In this document: piece after piece, positions 6,190-13,709 of the stretch
Layout: the number at the start of each line of letters is the position of its first letter
Position numbering within the stretch: position 1 is the stretch's first letter
Source of the DNA: DAOTXL01 sp034434895
GTDB lineage: Bacteria; Chloroflexota; Anaerolineae; JAAYZQ01
DNA: 31,944 bases
NCBI GenBank assembly: GCA_034434895.1
Contig: DAOTYI010000108.1
Location: forward strand, 1-31,944
Reading direction: 5' to 3'
Translations under genes and position numbers: made by a program
The notes under the pieces: generated by a model
What the model saw: the letters and a program-made list of their open reading frames with translations, nothing else
What the model was told of the DNA's origin: nothing
Database searches by the model: none

Positions 6190-9122
6190 TGCTCCTGCTG
6201 GCTTTTGGCCGGGGGATCTGGGCGCTGGGAAGCAAGAGCCTGTGGTGGGACGAAAGCCTGAGCCTCTATCGGGCCGAAAAGGACCTGCCCTTTGTGCTGT
6301 CCAACCAGATCATCCTCACCGACACGGTCAACAGTGTGACCACCATTGACAATCACCCCCCCCTGTACTTTGTCCTCCTCTGGCTGGCGGTGCGGTTGTT
6401 CGGCCAGAGCGAGTTTGCCCTGCGCTTCCCCTCGCTGGCTGCCGTTGTGCTGATCGTGCCGCTGCTGTACGTGACCGGCCGCCAGCTTGTAGACGACAGG
6501 GCCGGGCTGGCGGCGGCGGCACTGGGGGCTCTGTCGCCGATGTATCTGTGGTACGGCCAGGAAGCGCGCATGTATGCGCTGTTGGCCTTCCTGAGCCTGT
6601 TGTCTTTTTACGGTTTCATCCGCCTCTTCTTCCGGCCGGCAGGGCCTGCAACCTTCCGTCACCAGAGGCGCCGGGTGCTGGCCTATATCCTGGCCTCTGC
6701 CAGCGCCGTGTTCACCCACTACCTGGGATCGCTGCTCATCGCCTTCCACCTGGTGGGGCTGGGGGTGCTCTTGTTGCGGCGGAGGATGCCCCATCGGTTG
6801 CTGGTGGTGACGATAGCTGCCCTGATCGGTGTCACGTTGGCCTCGCTGGTCTATGCCGTCATCGCCCTGCCCCATGCCACCAGCCGCGCCGGCTTTCGCT
6901 TTATCCCTGTCCTGGAACTGGGCCGCGATCTGCTCAACTCTTTCAGCCTGGGGCTATCGGTGAACATTGCGGATTGGCCGGTGTTGCTGATTGACCTGGT
7001 TTTTCTGCTGCTCCTCCTGCTGGGCTTTATCCGCCTGGTCCGACCGGGCGCCCCTGGGAACTGGCACACGGCCGGTTGGCTGCTGGCCGGTTATCTGCTG
7101 ATCCCGGTGGCGGTTGTCTATCTGGTCTCTTACGTGCAACCGGCCTATATGAACAGCCGGCACCTGATCCTGATCAGCCCGCCCTTCTATCTGCTGGTGG
7201 CGGTGGGTCTGACCGGCCGGCAGCCAGGAGTCAGGGGCATCTGGTTTGCAGCCTGCTTCCTGCTGATCGTGGCCGGGACCGGTTACTCCACCTGCAACTA
7301 TTTTTACAATCCCGCCTACGACAAGGACCATCATCGCGAATGGGGGGCCTACCTGCGCGAGCATGTGCGGCCCGGCGATGTGGTGGTGGTCGATCCGCCC
7401 CACATCGCCCGCCTGTATGAATATTATGCCGGCAGCGATCTGCCCTGGATCGGACTGCCGCTGCTGGAGAGTCCCCGCCAGAAGACCATCGCCAAACTTC
7501 AGGAGCTGCTCGACCGATATGACCGCGTGTGGCTGGCCCTGTCGCACACCCCACCCTGGGGCGACCGGCGGCGACTCCCTGCCACCTGGCTGAACGACAA
7601 TGCCTTTCTGGTGGACTATAAGCAGTTCGAAAGCTATGCCTCGATCGTGCTGGTCGCCTGCTACCTGCGCTCCCGGCCGTCGCTGCCTGACCTGCCTGCT
7701 GAGGCCCAACCGTTGGAGGTGCGTTATACCCCTTCGCTGAGGCTGAGGGGGTATCAGCTCCTCTCAGCGCCGCAGCCGGGCCGGCCGCTGCACGTTGAAC
7801 TCTATTGGGCGGTAGATGATTTTATCCTGGAGGAGGCCAGCATCCAACTCCGCCTGGTGGATGAGGAAGGCCATGTGTGGGGCCAGGGGGAACAGTGCCC
7901 CTTCAACGACATCTATCCCATGTGGCAGTGGCAGCCGGGGCTCCTGCTGCGCGATGAGCATGAGGTGTCAATCCAGCCTGGAACTCCGCCGGGCACCTAC
8001 CAGTTGGAGCTGGTCCTGGTCAGCCGGCCCGCGGAACAGGGTTGTCAGGGAGAGCCTGGCCCGCTGATTCCGCCCGCCCTGGCACCGGCCGGGACCAACC
8101 GGGGGGACCGGGTGTTGCTCGGCATGGTCGAGGTGCCACGGGCTGCAAACCCGGTCAGCCCGGAGGAACCGGCCGTCGAACACCGACTGCGGGCGCGCTT
8201 TGACGGGCTGGAACTGCTGGGGGCCGGCCAGGTCCCGGCCCGGCTTCAGGCTGGCGGGCGGCTGGCTGTGATGCTCTACTGGCAGGCACGCCGGGCGGCG
8301 CTGCCCGATGCGCAATTCCGCCTGCGGCTGGTGGATGCCTGGGGCCAGGTCTGGCAGGAACGGCTCATCCGACCGGCCGGCGATCTGTACCCTGCCGACC
8401 GCTGGCAGGCCGGTGACCGGTTCAAAGGGCAGTTCTGGCTGTTCTTGCCGGAGGAGGCGCCGGCCGGCCAGTACCGGATCGAACTGCTGCCCCAACCACC
8501 GCTGCGGCGCACCGGCCTGGGCGGGGCCGCCGCCCGGCTCCTGGGCCAGGCGGGGATCAACCTGGGGGTGGTGGAGGTGATGGCCCTGGAGCCTGCTGTG
8601 GCCATCACGCCGCCCCCTCCCCCGGCCGGACTTGTCGCGCATCCTGTGCTGGCGACGCTGGGCGACCAGGTGCGCTTCCTGGGCTACGATCTGGAGAGCG
8701 ACACGGTGCGGGCCGGCGAGGTGGTATCCTTCACCCTCTACTGGCAGGCTCTGCGGCCCATGCAGCTCAGCTATTCGGTCTTTACCCACCTGTTGGGGCC
8801 GGCGAACCGGATCGTGGGCCAGAAGGATGGCCTGCCACAGCGTGGAACCTATCCCACCACCCTGTGGCAACCGGGCGAAGTGGTGGCCGATCCCTACACC
8901 ATCCTCCTCGATCCGGCCACACCGCCGGGCCGCTATCCCCTGGAGGTGGGCCTGTACCGCCTGGAAACCGGAAAGCGCCTGCCGGTCGCAGACGCTGCGG
9001 GACAGCCGGTGGCAGAAGATCGCCTCTTGCTGGCCGAGATTACGGTCCTGCCGGCCCCTGTTCTGCCACCGCTCAAAGCCGGACAGCGGATCTATCTGCC
9101 GCTGGTGTGGATGGAACCGTGA
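6117..9122 (+). CDS. Large GT39-type membrane glycosyltransferase with three C-terminal beta-sandwich repeats
   Basis: This 1001-residue protein starts at ATG 6117, overlapping the GT2 stop by one base (TAATG); no ribosome-binding site is visible, so translation is probably coupled. The N-terminal half (about 19-395) is a polytopic PMT/ArnT-type domain. It has the acidic WWDES loop (Asp45, Glu46), NHPPLYFVLLW, and SPMYLWYGQEARMYALL, all signatures of lipid-phosphate-sugar-dependent enzymes. A soluble region follows (about 430-530), then three related segments near 533-641, 688-796 and 839-979. Each has the pattern LYWQA or LYWAV, WQPG or WQAG, and PPGRY/PAGQY with LEV/IEL, which suggests outward-facing beta-sandwiches. 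Residues 12-24 are encoded by heptanucleotide repeats. The acceptor is unknown. Confidence 0.85.
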   Translation: MNRKTLNSGTRRGRSDSRYWILGILLLLAFGRGIWALGSKSLWWDESLSLYRAEKDLPFVLSNQIILTDTVNSVTTIDNHPPLYFVLLWLAVRLFGQSEFALRFPSLAAVVLIVPLLYVTGRQLVDDRAGLAAAALGALSPMYLWYGQEARMYALLAFLSLLSFYGFIRLFFRPAGPATFRHQRRRVLAYILASASAVFTHYLGSLLIAFHLVGLGVLLLRRRMPHRLLVVTIAALIGVTLASLVYAVIALPHATSRAGFRFIPVLELGRDLLNSFSLGLSVNIADWPVLLIDLVFLLLLLLGFIRLVRPGAPGNWHTAGWLLAGYLLIPVAVVYLVSYVQPAYMNSRHLILISPPFYLLVAVGLTGRQPGVRGIWFAACFLLIVAGTGYSTCNYFYNPAYDKDHHREWGAYLREHVRPGDVVVVDPPHIARLYEYYAGSDLPWIGLPLLESPRQKTIAKLQELLDRYDRVWLALSHTPPWGDRRRLPATWLNDNAFLVDYKQFESYASIVLVACYLRSRPSLPDLPAEAQPLEVRYTPSLRLRGYQLLSAPQPGRPLHVELYWAVDDFILEEASIQLRLVDEEGHVWGQGEQCPFNDIYPMWQWQPGLLLRDEHEVSIQPGTPPGTYQLELVLVSRPAEQGCQGEPGPLIPPALAPAGTNRGDRVLLGMVEVPRAANPVSPEEPAVEHRLRARFDGLELLGAGQVPARLQAGGRLAVMLYWQARRAALPDAQFRLRLVDAWGQVWQERLIRPAGDLYPADRWQAGDRFKGQFWLFLPEEAPAGQYRIELLPQPPLRRTGLGGAAARLLGQAGINLGVVEVMALEPAVAITPPPPPAGLVAHPVLATLGDQVRFLGYDLESDTVRAGEVVSFTLYWQALRPMQLSYSVFTHLLGPANRIVGQKDGLPQRGTYPTTLWQPGEVVADPYTILLDPATPPGRYPLEVGLYRLETGKRLPVADAAGQPVAEDRLLLAEITVLPAPVLPPLKAGQRIYLPLVWMEP

Positions 9123-9146
9123 GGCGAACATCAGACATGTTGAATC

Positions 9147-9175
9147 TTGAAGATTAGCCAGGTTTGAGCTATAAT
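9147..9175 (+). promoter_or_regulatory. Sigma70-type promoter for the PPC-domain gene
   Basis: TTGAAG at 9147-9152, a 17-bp spacer and a perfect TATAAT at 9170-9175. It rules out the TTG start at 9175 and fixes ATG 9199, which has AAAGGAGG just upstream. Confidence 0.7.
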
Positions 9176-9198
9176 TGGCCTGCCAAAGGAGGCCAGCA

Positions 9199-9627
9199 AT
9201 GCGGAAATTCATCTATAAACTGGGCCAGAGTTATCTGTTGCGCCTGCCACCCGGCGAGGACCTGTTGGTGGGTCTATATCGCGTCTGCCGCGAGTATGGT
9301 GTGCAGTTCGGTGTATTTAAGGTGATCGGGGCGGTGCACGGCGTCACTCTCGGTCATCTGGATCGGGAGAGCGGCGAACTGCGCCATCAGGTGCTGGAAG
9401 GCGACCAGGACCTGGTGGACTGTAGTGGCAACATCAGCCCCCAGGGGGATAGCTTCCATCTCCGCGCGTATGCGGTGTTGAGCGATGCCCAGGGCCGGGT
9501 ATCGGCCGGCGAGCTTCTGGCCGCTGAGGTCTATGTGGCCGAGGTGTTCATCCAGGAGCTGAAGGGCAGGCCCCAGGTCCGCGAACGAGACCCGGAGACC
9601 GGCCTGTGGCTGTGGCCGGTGGACTGA
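9199..9627 (+). CDS. PPC/DUF296-domain protein
   Basis: This 142-residue protein matches the PPC (plants and prokaryotes conserved, DUF296) fold. An N-terminal strand RKFIYKLGQSYLLRL leads to the GVFKVIGAVHGVTLGHLD segment. The conserved block FHLRAYAVLSDAQGRVSAGEL replaces the more usual HLHASLAD..G..xGGHL, and VYVAEVFI follows. Bacterial members form trimers and are annotated as DNA-binding by analogy with plant AT-hook proteins, but here there is no AT-hook or other DNA-binding segment. The start ATG 9199 follows a strong ribosome-binding site and promoter. The stop overlaps the ubiE start as TGATG, so the two are translationally coupled. The biochemical function is unknown. Confidence 0.8.
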   Translation: MRKFIYKLGQSYLLRLPPGEDLLVGLYRVCREYGVQFGVFKVIGAVHGVTLGHLDRESGELRHQVLEGDQDLVDCSGNISPQGDSFHLRAYAVLSDAQGRVSAGELLAAEVYVAEVFIQELKGRPQVRERDPETGLWLWPVD

Positions 9628-10439
9628 TGAAGCAAGGGGGTAGGGGAGCAGGGGAGTGGAAGGCGGTCTATGTGCGGCAGTTGTTCGGCCGGATTGCCCG
9701 CCACTACGACCGGATGAACCATCTGATGACCCTCGGCTGCGACCGGGCCTGGCGCCGCCGCACCGTCCATCAGCTCGATTTTCACCTGCCCCTTCAACCA
9801 TCGTCCAGCGAAAATCGTCAATCGCCAATCGTTCTGGATGTGGCGACCGGCACCGGCGACCTGGCCCTGGAACTGGTGCGCCAACATCCAGATGTCCGGG
9901 TTGTGGGTCTGGACTTCAGCCCTCCCATGCTGGCCCTGGCCCGCCAGAAAGCCACGGCCATATCGCCTCTCCAGGGGCGGGCTTCCCTTCACCTGACGGC
10001 GGGAGATGCCCTGCGTCTCCCCTTTGCCGACGGCACGTTTGACGCGGTGGTGACCGGCTTTGCCCTGCGCAATGTGGCCGACATCGCGGCGGCCCTGGCC
10101 GAGATGGCGCGGGTGACGCGCCCCGGTGGGCAGATCGCCTGCCTGGAGATCGCCAGACCTCGCCTGCCTCTTTTCCGTCAGGTGTTTACCCTTTACTTCT
10201 ACCGCTTGATCCCCCTGTTGGGGGGCTGGATCACCGGTCAGCGGTCGGCCTATACCTACCTGCCCCACTCCCTCACCCACTTTCCCACCCCTGCCGAAAT
10301 CGCTCAGGTCATGGATCAGGTCGGCTGGTGCCAGGTGCGCTACCGGCGGCTGGCGCTGGGCGCGATAGCGGTGCATGTGGGTGTCAGATGTAGGACAACT
10401 GCGAGCAGTGGTCCTACAATTCAGGCAGCTTGCCAATAG
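9627..10439 (+). CDS. ubiE: UbiE/MenG quinone C-methyltransferase
   Basis: This 270-residue SAM-dependent methyltransferase would methylate the demethylquinone ring in menaquinone (or ubiquinone) synthesis. Its N-terminal signature reads HYDRMNHLMTLGCDRAWRR. SAM motif I is LDVATGTGDLAL starting near residue 70, and motif II lies around TFDAVVTGFALRNV. It starts at ATG 9627 inside the stop of the PPC gene. Two oddities are visible. Between the N-terminal helix and motif I there is an extra Ser/Gln-rich stretch with SENRQSPI (61-68), encoded by heptanucleotide repeats in frame. After the expected end (AIAVHVGVR) there is a tail of about 18 residues encoded by a 30-bp palindrome. Both look like repeat insertions that leave the enzyme core intact. 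Confidence 0.92.
   Translation: MKQGGRGAGEWKAVYVRQLFGRIARHYDRMNHLMTLGCDRAWRRRTVHQLDFHLPLQPSSSENRQSPIVLDVATGTGDLALELVRQHPDVRVVGLDFSPPMLALARQKATAISPLQGRASLHLTAGDALRLPFADGTFDAVVTGFALRNVADIAAALAEMARVTRPGGQIACLEIARPRLPLFRQVFTLYFYRLIPLLGGWITGQRSAYTYLPHSLTHFPTPAEIAQVMDQVGWCQVRYRRLALGAIAVHVGVRCRTTASSGPTIQAACQ
9797..9831. repeat. In-frame heptanucleotide repeats inside ubiE
   Basis: Units aaaatcg, tcaatcg and ccaatcg occupy 9811-9831; two more degenerate units (accatcg, tccagcg) may extend it back to 9797. The complement shares the GATT core of the intergenic arrays. Confidence 0.55.
10389..10418. repeat. 30-bp palindromic element in the 3' end of ubiE
   Basis: TGTAGGAC (10389-10396) pairs with GTCCTACA (10411-10418). 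Inside, ACTGC and GCAGT pair around a two-base GA loop, with one mismatch between the two stems. The hairpin is translated as the extra C-terminal tail of UbiE. It resembles REP-type elements in shape; no T-run follows, so it is not a classical terminator. Confidence 0.65.
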
Positions 10440-10458
10440 CGGCAAAAGATAGTAAAAT
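10430..10458 (+). promoter_or_regulatory. Sigma70-type promoter for the GNAT-like gene
   Basis: TTGCCA at 10430-10435, a 17-bp spacer and TAAAAT at 10453-10458. It starts inside the last codons of ubiE and lies 27 bp before the GTG at 10486. Confidence 0.6.
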
Positions 10459-10485
10459 GGGGGTCGGAACAGATCGGGGGCTCAG

Positions 10486-11505
10486 GTGCTTGGACCATTC
10501 AGTGCGGGCGATAGCCTGCGTATATACCGCCTGCAACGGCAGGGGGTCTCGCTGGACCTGCAGTGGACCCTGACGCAGTCCCACATGCCGCTGTGGGAGG
10601 CCTGGCTGGCTTTCCTGACCCAACAGGCTATGGGCCAGCCAACCTACGTGCTATCCGATCCCCACAATGGGGAAGCGTTTATCCAGGTCCGCTACCGACC
10701 CCACCAGGCGGCAGCCGATGTAGTGTATGTCGCTCCGGCCCTGACACGGGATCGGCCGGGGAGCAACGCCTGGATCCGCCTGCTGGATGGCGCGTGCAGC
10801 GATGCGGCCGGGCGGGGCATTCAGCGTGTGTTTGCCAACCTGCCGGAAGAAGGGCCGGAGAGAGAGGTGTTTCACCAGGCAGGGTTCACCCTCTATGCGG
10901 CGGAGGAGATCTATCGCCTGACTCAGCCCCCGGTCCGGCTACCCAACGGGGAGTTGCCAACCATCCGTGCTCAGCGGCCGGAGGACTGGCCCGCCATCCA
11001 GCGGCTGTGTGTGGCCATCACTCCACAACGGGTGCGGCAGGCCGAGGGAGGCATCGCAGTGATGACCGGCGGAGACAGGAATTGCCGGCGCTATGTGTTG
11101 CCCGGTGAAGAGGGGGATGACCTGCAGGCGGCGCTCATCCTTTACAGTGGCGGATTGGCCCACTGGCTGCGGTTGTTAGTGCATCCTGATGCCCGACATG
11201 TGGCCGATCTCCTCATCCACTGGGGGCTGGCCATGGTGGCCGCAGGGCCGCCGAAACCGGTTTATTGCAATGTACGCCAGTACGAAAGCGGCGTGCAGAC
11301 GGCGCTGACCGCCGCCGGCTTTGAGCCGTATGCCACCCGCTCGCTGATGGTCAAACACACGGTGGCCTGGGTCAAGACGGCTGCTCAAGAGTTGGTGCCC
11401 GTGCTGAAAGGCGGCGCCGAGCCGGTTCCACCTGCCCTGCGGATCAACGGCGACCCGGAATTTCAGCCCTCCAACGGCCGGCTGGCGATAGAACAGGACG
11501 TTTGA
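10486..11505 (+). CDS. GNAT-fold-like protein of unknown function
   Basis: This 339-residue protein starts at GTG 10486 after a G-rich site and its own promoter. The sequence suggests an acetyltransferase-like (GNAT) arrangement. The middle (about residues 75-145) has a VVYVAPAL strand, a helix region with LLDGACSDAAGRGIQRVFANLP, and FHQAGFTLYAAEEIYRL, much like the last strands of GNAT domains. A second similar half covers about 160-300, with PTIRAQRPEDWPAIQRLC opening it and AALTAAGFEPYATRSLMVKH closing it. I see no clear acetyl-CoA loop (R/Q-x-x-G-x-G/A), so catalysis is doubtful. It is 10 bp upstream of the R3H ATPase gene and probably in one operon with it. The fold assignment is moderate; no function can be given. 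Confidence 0.6.
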   Translation: MLGPFSAGDSLRIYRLQRQGVSLDLQWTLTQSHMPLWEAWLAFLTQQAMGQPTYVLSDPHNGEAFIQVRYRPHQAAADVVYVAPALTRDRPGSNAWIRLLDGACSDAAGRGIQRVFANLPEEGPEREVFHQAGFTLYAAEEIYRLTQPPVRLPNGELPTIRAQRPEDWPAIQRLCVAITPQRVRQAEGGIAVMTGGDRNCRRYVLPGEEGDDLQAALILYSGGLAHWLRLLVHPDARHVADLLIHWGLAMVAAGPPKPVYCNVRQYESGVQTALTAAGFEPYATRSLMVKHTVAWVKTAAQELVPVLKGGAEPVPPALRINGDPEFQPSNGRLAIEQDV

Positions 11506-11515
11506 CGAGGAGTAG

Positions 11516-13048
11516 ATGCAAAGTAACATAACTGATGACCTGGAGGCCCTGCTCCAGATCGTGCCCCCACCGATCCGCGAAGCCATCCGCCGCGAAAACC
11601 ACGGCGATGACCTGCTTGAGATTGTGCTGGACCTGGGCCGTCAGCCCGAAGCTCGCTTTCTGAACCGCGAAGTGACCCTCAGCGATCAAGAGGTCACGCG
11701 GGAAGAGATTGACTATGTGGTGAGCCGGGTCAGCGAATTTACCAGCGACAACCGGGCCGGGATCGAGCGCACCCTGCACCGCATCTCCTGCATCCGCAAC
11801 CGGGCAGGCGACATCGTGGGCCTGACGTTGCGCGTGGGCCGGGCGGTGTATGGCACGGTAGATATTGTCAGGGACCTGTTGGAATCGGGCAAGAGTATCC
11901 TGCTATTGGGCAAGCCGGGGGTGGGCAAAACCACGCTGTTGCGCGAAGCAGCCCGGGTCCTGGCCGAAGCGAAACGGGTGGTGGTGGTGGATACCTCCAA
12001 TGAGATCGGCGGCGACGGCGACATCCCTCACCCGGCCATCGGCCGGGCGCGGCGGATGCAGGTCTCCCGGCCTGAATTCCAGCACGAAGTGATGATCGAG
12101 GCGGTGGAGAACCACATGCCGGAGGTCATCATTATTGACGAGATCGGACGTGAGCTGGAGGCGGCCGCCGCCCGGACCATTGCCGAGCGCGGGGTGCAAC
12201 TGGTGGGCACAGCCCACGGCAACACCCTGGACAATCTGCTTCAGAACCCGACCCTGTGCGACCTGGTGGGGGGGATCCAGGCCGTGACCCTGAGCGACGA
12301 AGAGGCGCGGCGGCGCGGGACGCAAAAGACGGTGCTGGAGCGCAAGGCGCCGCCCACCTTCGATGTGGTGATCGAGATCAAAGACTGGCAACACCTGGCG
12401 GTGCATCACGACGTGGCTGCCTCGGTAGATGCCCTGCTGCGGGGCCGGAGCCATCCGCCTGAGATCCGCTACCGCGATGAGACAGGCAAGGTGCAGATCG
12501 AACGGGCCGTGGTCGCCCCGCAGTTGCCGCCCGAAGAGGCCCCATTGCATCCCATGCCGACCGCCCTGTCCAAGCCCCCCCAACTGCTGAGGGTCTATGC
12601 CTATGGGGTGGGCAAGAATCGGCTCCGCCAGGCGGCCTTGAACCTGCACCTGCCGGTGGAAGTGACCGAGGACCTGCGTCAGGCCGACGTGGTGATGACG
12701 CTCAAGAACTATTACCGACGACGGCCGCAGCCGATCAGCGATGCCGAGCGGCGGGGCGTGCCTGTCCACGTCCTGCGGTCCAACACCGTCAGCCAGATGG
12801 AGAGCTGCCTGGCCGACCTCTTTGGCCTGGATGTGGCCGAGATGGACCCCTTGACCCTGGCCATGCGCGAGACGGAGGAGGCCATCCACAAGGTGCTGTC
12901 CGGCCAAAAGTCGGTAGACCTGACGCCCCAGAACTCCTACATCCGCCGCCTGCAACACGAGATGGCGCGCCAGGCCAATCTGGTCTCTCACAGCTACGGC
13001 AAAGAACCCCAACGGCATGTCCGGCTCTTTGCCAGCCAGCGGCAATAA
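11516..13048 (+). CDS. Ycf45/SpoIIIAA-like AAA ATPase with C-terminal R3H domain
   Basis: This 510-residue protein has a RecA-like ATPase core related to SpoIIIAA and the cyanobacterial/plastid Ycf45. Walker A is GKPGVGKT (132-139), Walker B is EVIIIDEIG (203-211), followed by GVQLVGTAHGNTLDNL. The N-terminal part (1-110) has the family block RAGIERTLHRISCIRNRAGDIVGLTLRVGR. After a linker near 340, a second alpha/beta domain (RVYAYGVGKNRLRQ to LRSNTVSQMESCL) precedes a C-terminal R3H-type segment (about 450-505) with RRLQHEMARQANLVSHSYG, suggesting single-stranded nucleic-acid binding. The start ATG 11516 follows GAGGAGTAG. The cellular role is not known to me. A heptanucleotide repeat array lies directly after the stop. 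Confidence 0.88.
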   Translation: MQSNITDDLEALLQIVPPPIREAIRRENHGDDLLEIVLDLGRQPEARFLNREVTLSDQEVTREEIDYVVSRVSEFTSDNRAGIERTLHRISCIRNRAGDIVGLTLRVGRAVYGTVDIVRDLLESGKSILLLGKPGVGKTTLLREAARVLAEAKRVVVVDTSNEIGGDGDIPHPAIGRARRMQVSRPEFQHEVMIEAVENHMPEVIIIDEIGRELEAAAARTIAERGVQLVGTAHGNTLDNLLQNPTLCDLVGGIQAVTLSDEEARRRGTQKTVLERKAPPTFDVVIEIKDWQHLAVHHDVAASVDALLRGRSHPPEIRYRDETGKVQIERAVVAPQLPPEEAPLHPMPTALSKPPQLLRVYAYGVGKNRLRQAALNLHLPVEVTEDLRQADVVMTLKNYYRRRPQPISDAERRGVPVHVLRSNTVSQMESCLADLFGLDVAEMDPLTLAMRETEEAIHKVLSGQKSVDLTPQNSYIRRLQHEMARQANLVSHSYGKEPQRHVRLFASQRQ

Positions 13049-13050
13049 CC

Positions 13051-13115
13051 AATATCTAATATCTGGTGAAAGAAGATAGCAGATATTAGATATTAGATAT
13101 TAGATATTAGGTATT
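13051..13115. repeat. Heptanucleotide repeat array with a perfect 14-bp inverted repeat
   Basis: AATATCTAATATCT (13051-13064) and AGATATTAGATATT (13081-13094) are perfect inverted copies around a 16-base loop. The right arm continues as further agatatt units up to about 13115. It starts 2 bp after the R3H gene stop and ends about 20 bp before the SCP2 gene start. Confidence 0.85.
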
Positions 13116-13137
13116 GAATCTTGATATGGGGGGGAAA

Positions 13138-13548
13138 ATGGCATACAAATTTCCGTCGGACGAGTGGATCAAGGCCCTGATGGACGAGGTCAACAAGAGC
13201 GAAGCCTATCGCAAATCGGCGACCAAATGGGAAGGGGATTTTTACTTTATCTGCGAGCCGGGGCCGGGCGTGCCCGAGCCGGTGGTCCTGTACATAGACC
13301 TGTGGCACGGCGAAGCCCGCTCGGCAGGGGCGGTCGCCGACATGGGCGAAAAGAACCCCGAGTTTATCATCCGCGCTCCGCTGAGCACCTGGCGGAAGGT
13401 CATTGAAAAAAAGCTGGACCCGATCCAGGGGATGGTCACCGGCCAGTTGAAACTCAAGGGCACGATGAGCAAGATCATGCGTTTCCCCAAAGCCGCCGCC
13501 GAGCTGGTCAACTGCGCCACCCTCGTGCCCACCGAATTTCCGGGCTGA
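13138..13548 (+). CDS. SCP2 sterol-transfer-domain protein
   Basis: This 136-residue protein is a stand-alone SCP2-type lipid-binding domain. The visible pattern is an N-terminal helix (DEWIKALMDEVNKSEAYRKSA), beta strands with GDFYFICEP and VLYIDLWHGEARSA, the strand PEFIIRAPLSTW, then the typical end GMVTGQLKLKGTMSKIMRFPKAA. The family binds hydrophobic ligands in a tunnel; the ligand here is unknown. ATG 13138 is chosen because GGGGGG lies just before it; upstream in-frame ATGs at 13114 and 13126 fall at or just after the repeat array end and have weaker sites. It is flanked on both sides by heptanucleotide arrays. Confidence 0.85.
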   Translation: MAYKFPSDEWIKALMDEVNKSEAYRKSATKWEGDFYFICEPGPGVPEPVVLYIDLWHGEARSAGAVADMGEKNPEFIIRAPLSTWRKVIEKKLDPIQGMVTGQLKLKGTMSKIMRFPKAAAELVNCATLVPTEFPG

Positions 13549-13549
13549 T

Positions 13550-13708
13550 CAATCTCCAGTACCCAATCTCCAATACCCAATATCCAATACCCAATCTCCA
13601 ATACCCAATATCTAATACCCAATAGCAATTGGTATTGGGGATTGGAGATTAGAGATTGGAGATTAGAGATTGGAGATTAGAGATTAGAGATTCGAGATTG
13701 GAGGTTGG
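13550..13708. repeat. Symmetric inverted heptanucleotide array, 11 units on each side of CAATTG
   Basis: The left half (13550-13626) consists of 11 units such as caatctc, caatacc and caatatc. The right half (13632-13708) consists of 11 units such as gtattgg, agattgg and agattag. The centre is CAATTG at 13626-13631. The halves are inverted and each unit pairs imperfectly with its counterpart, so DNA or RNA could form a long hairpin. The array fills the entire gap between the SCP2 stop and the hydrolase start. Confidence 0.92.
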
Positions 13709-13709
13709 G

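Noticed and set aside
13550..13708. CRISPR array
   Set aside because: Units are 7 bp, contiguous, degenerate and inverted about a centre; there are no spacers and no cas genes.
13656..13709. N-terminal extension of the alpha/beta hydrolase
   Set aside because: These 18 codons are translated heptamer repeat (EIRDWRLEIRD-type) ahead of the well-placed ATG 13710.
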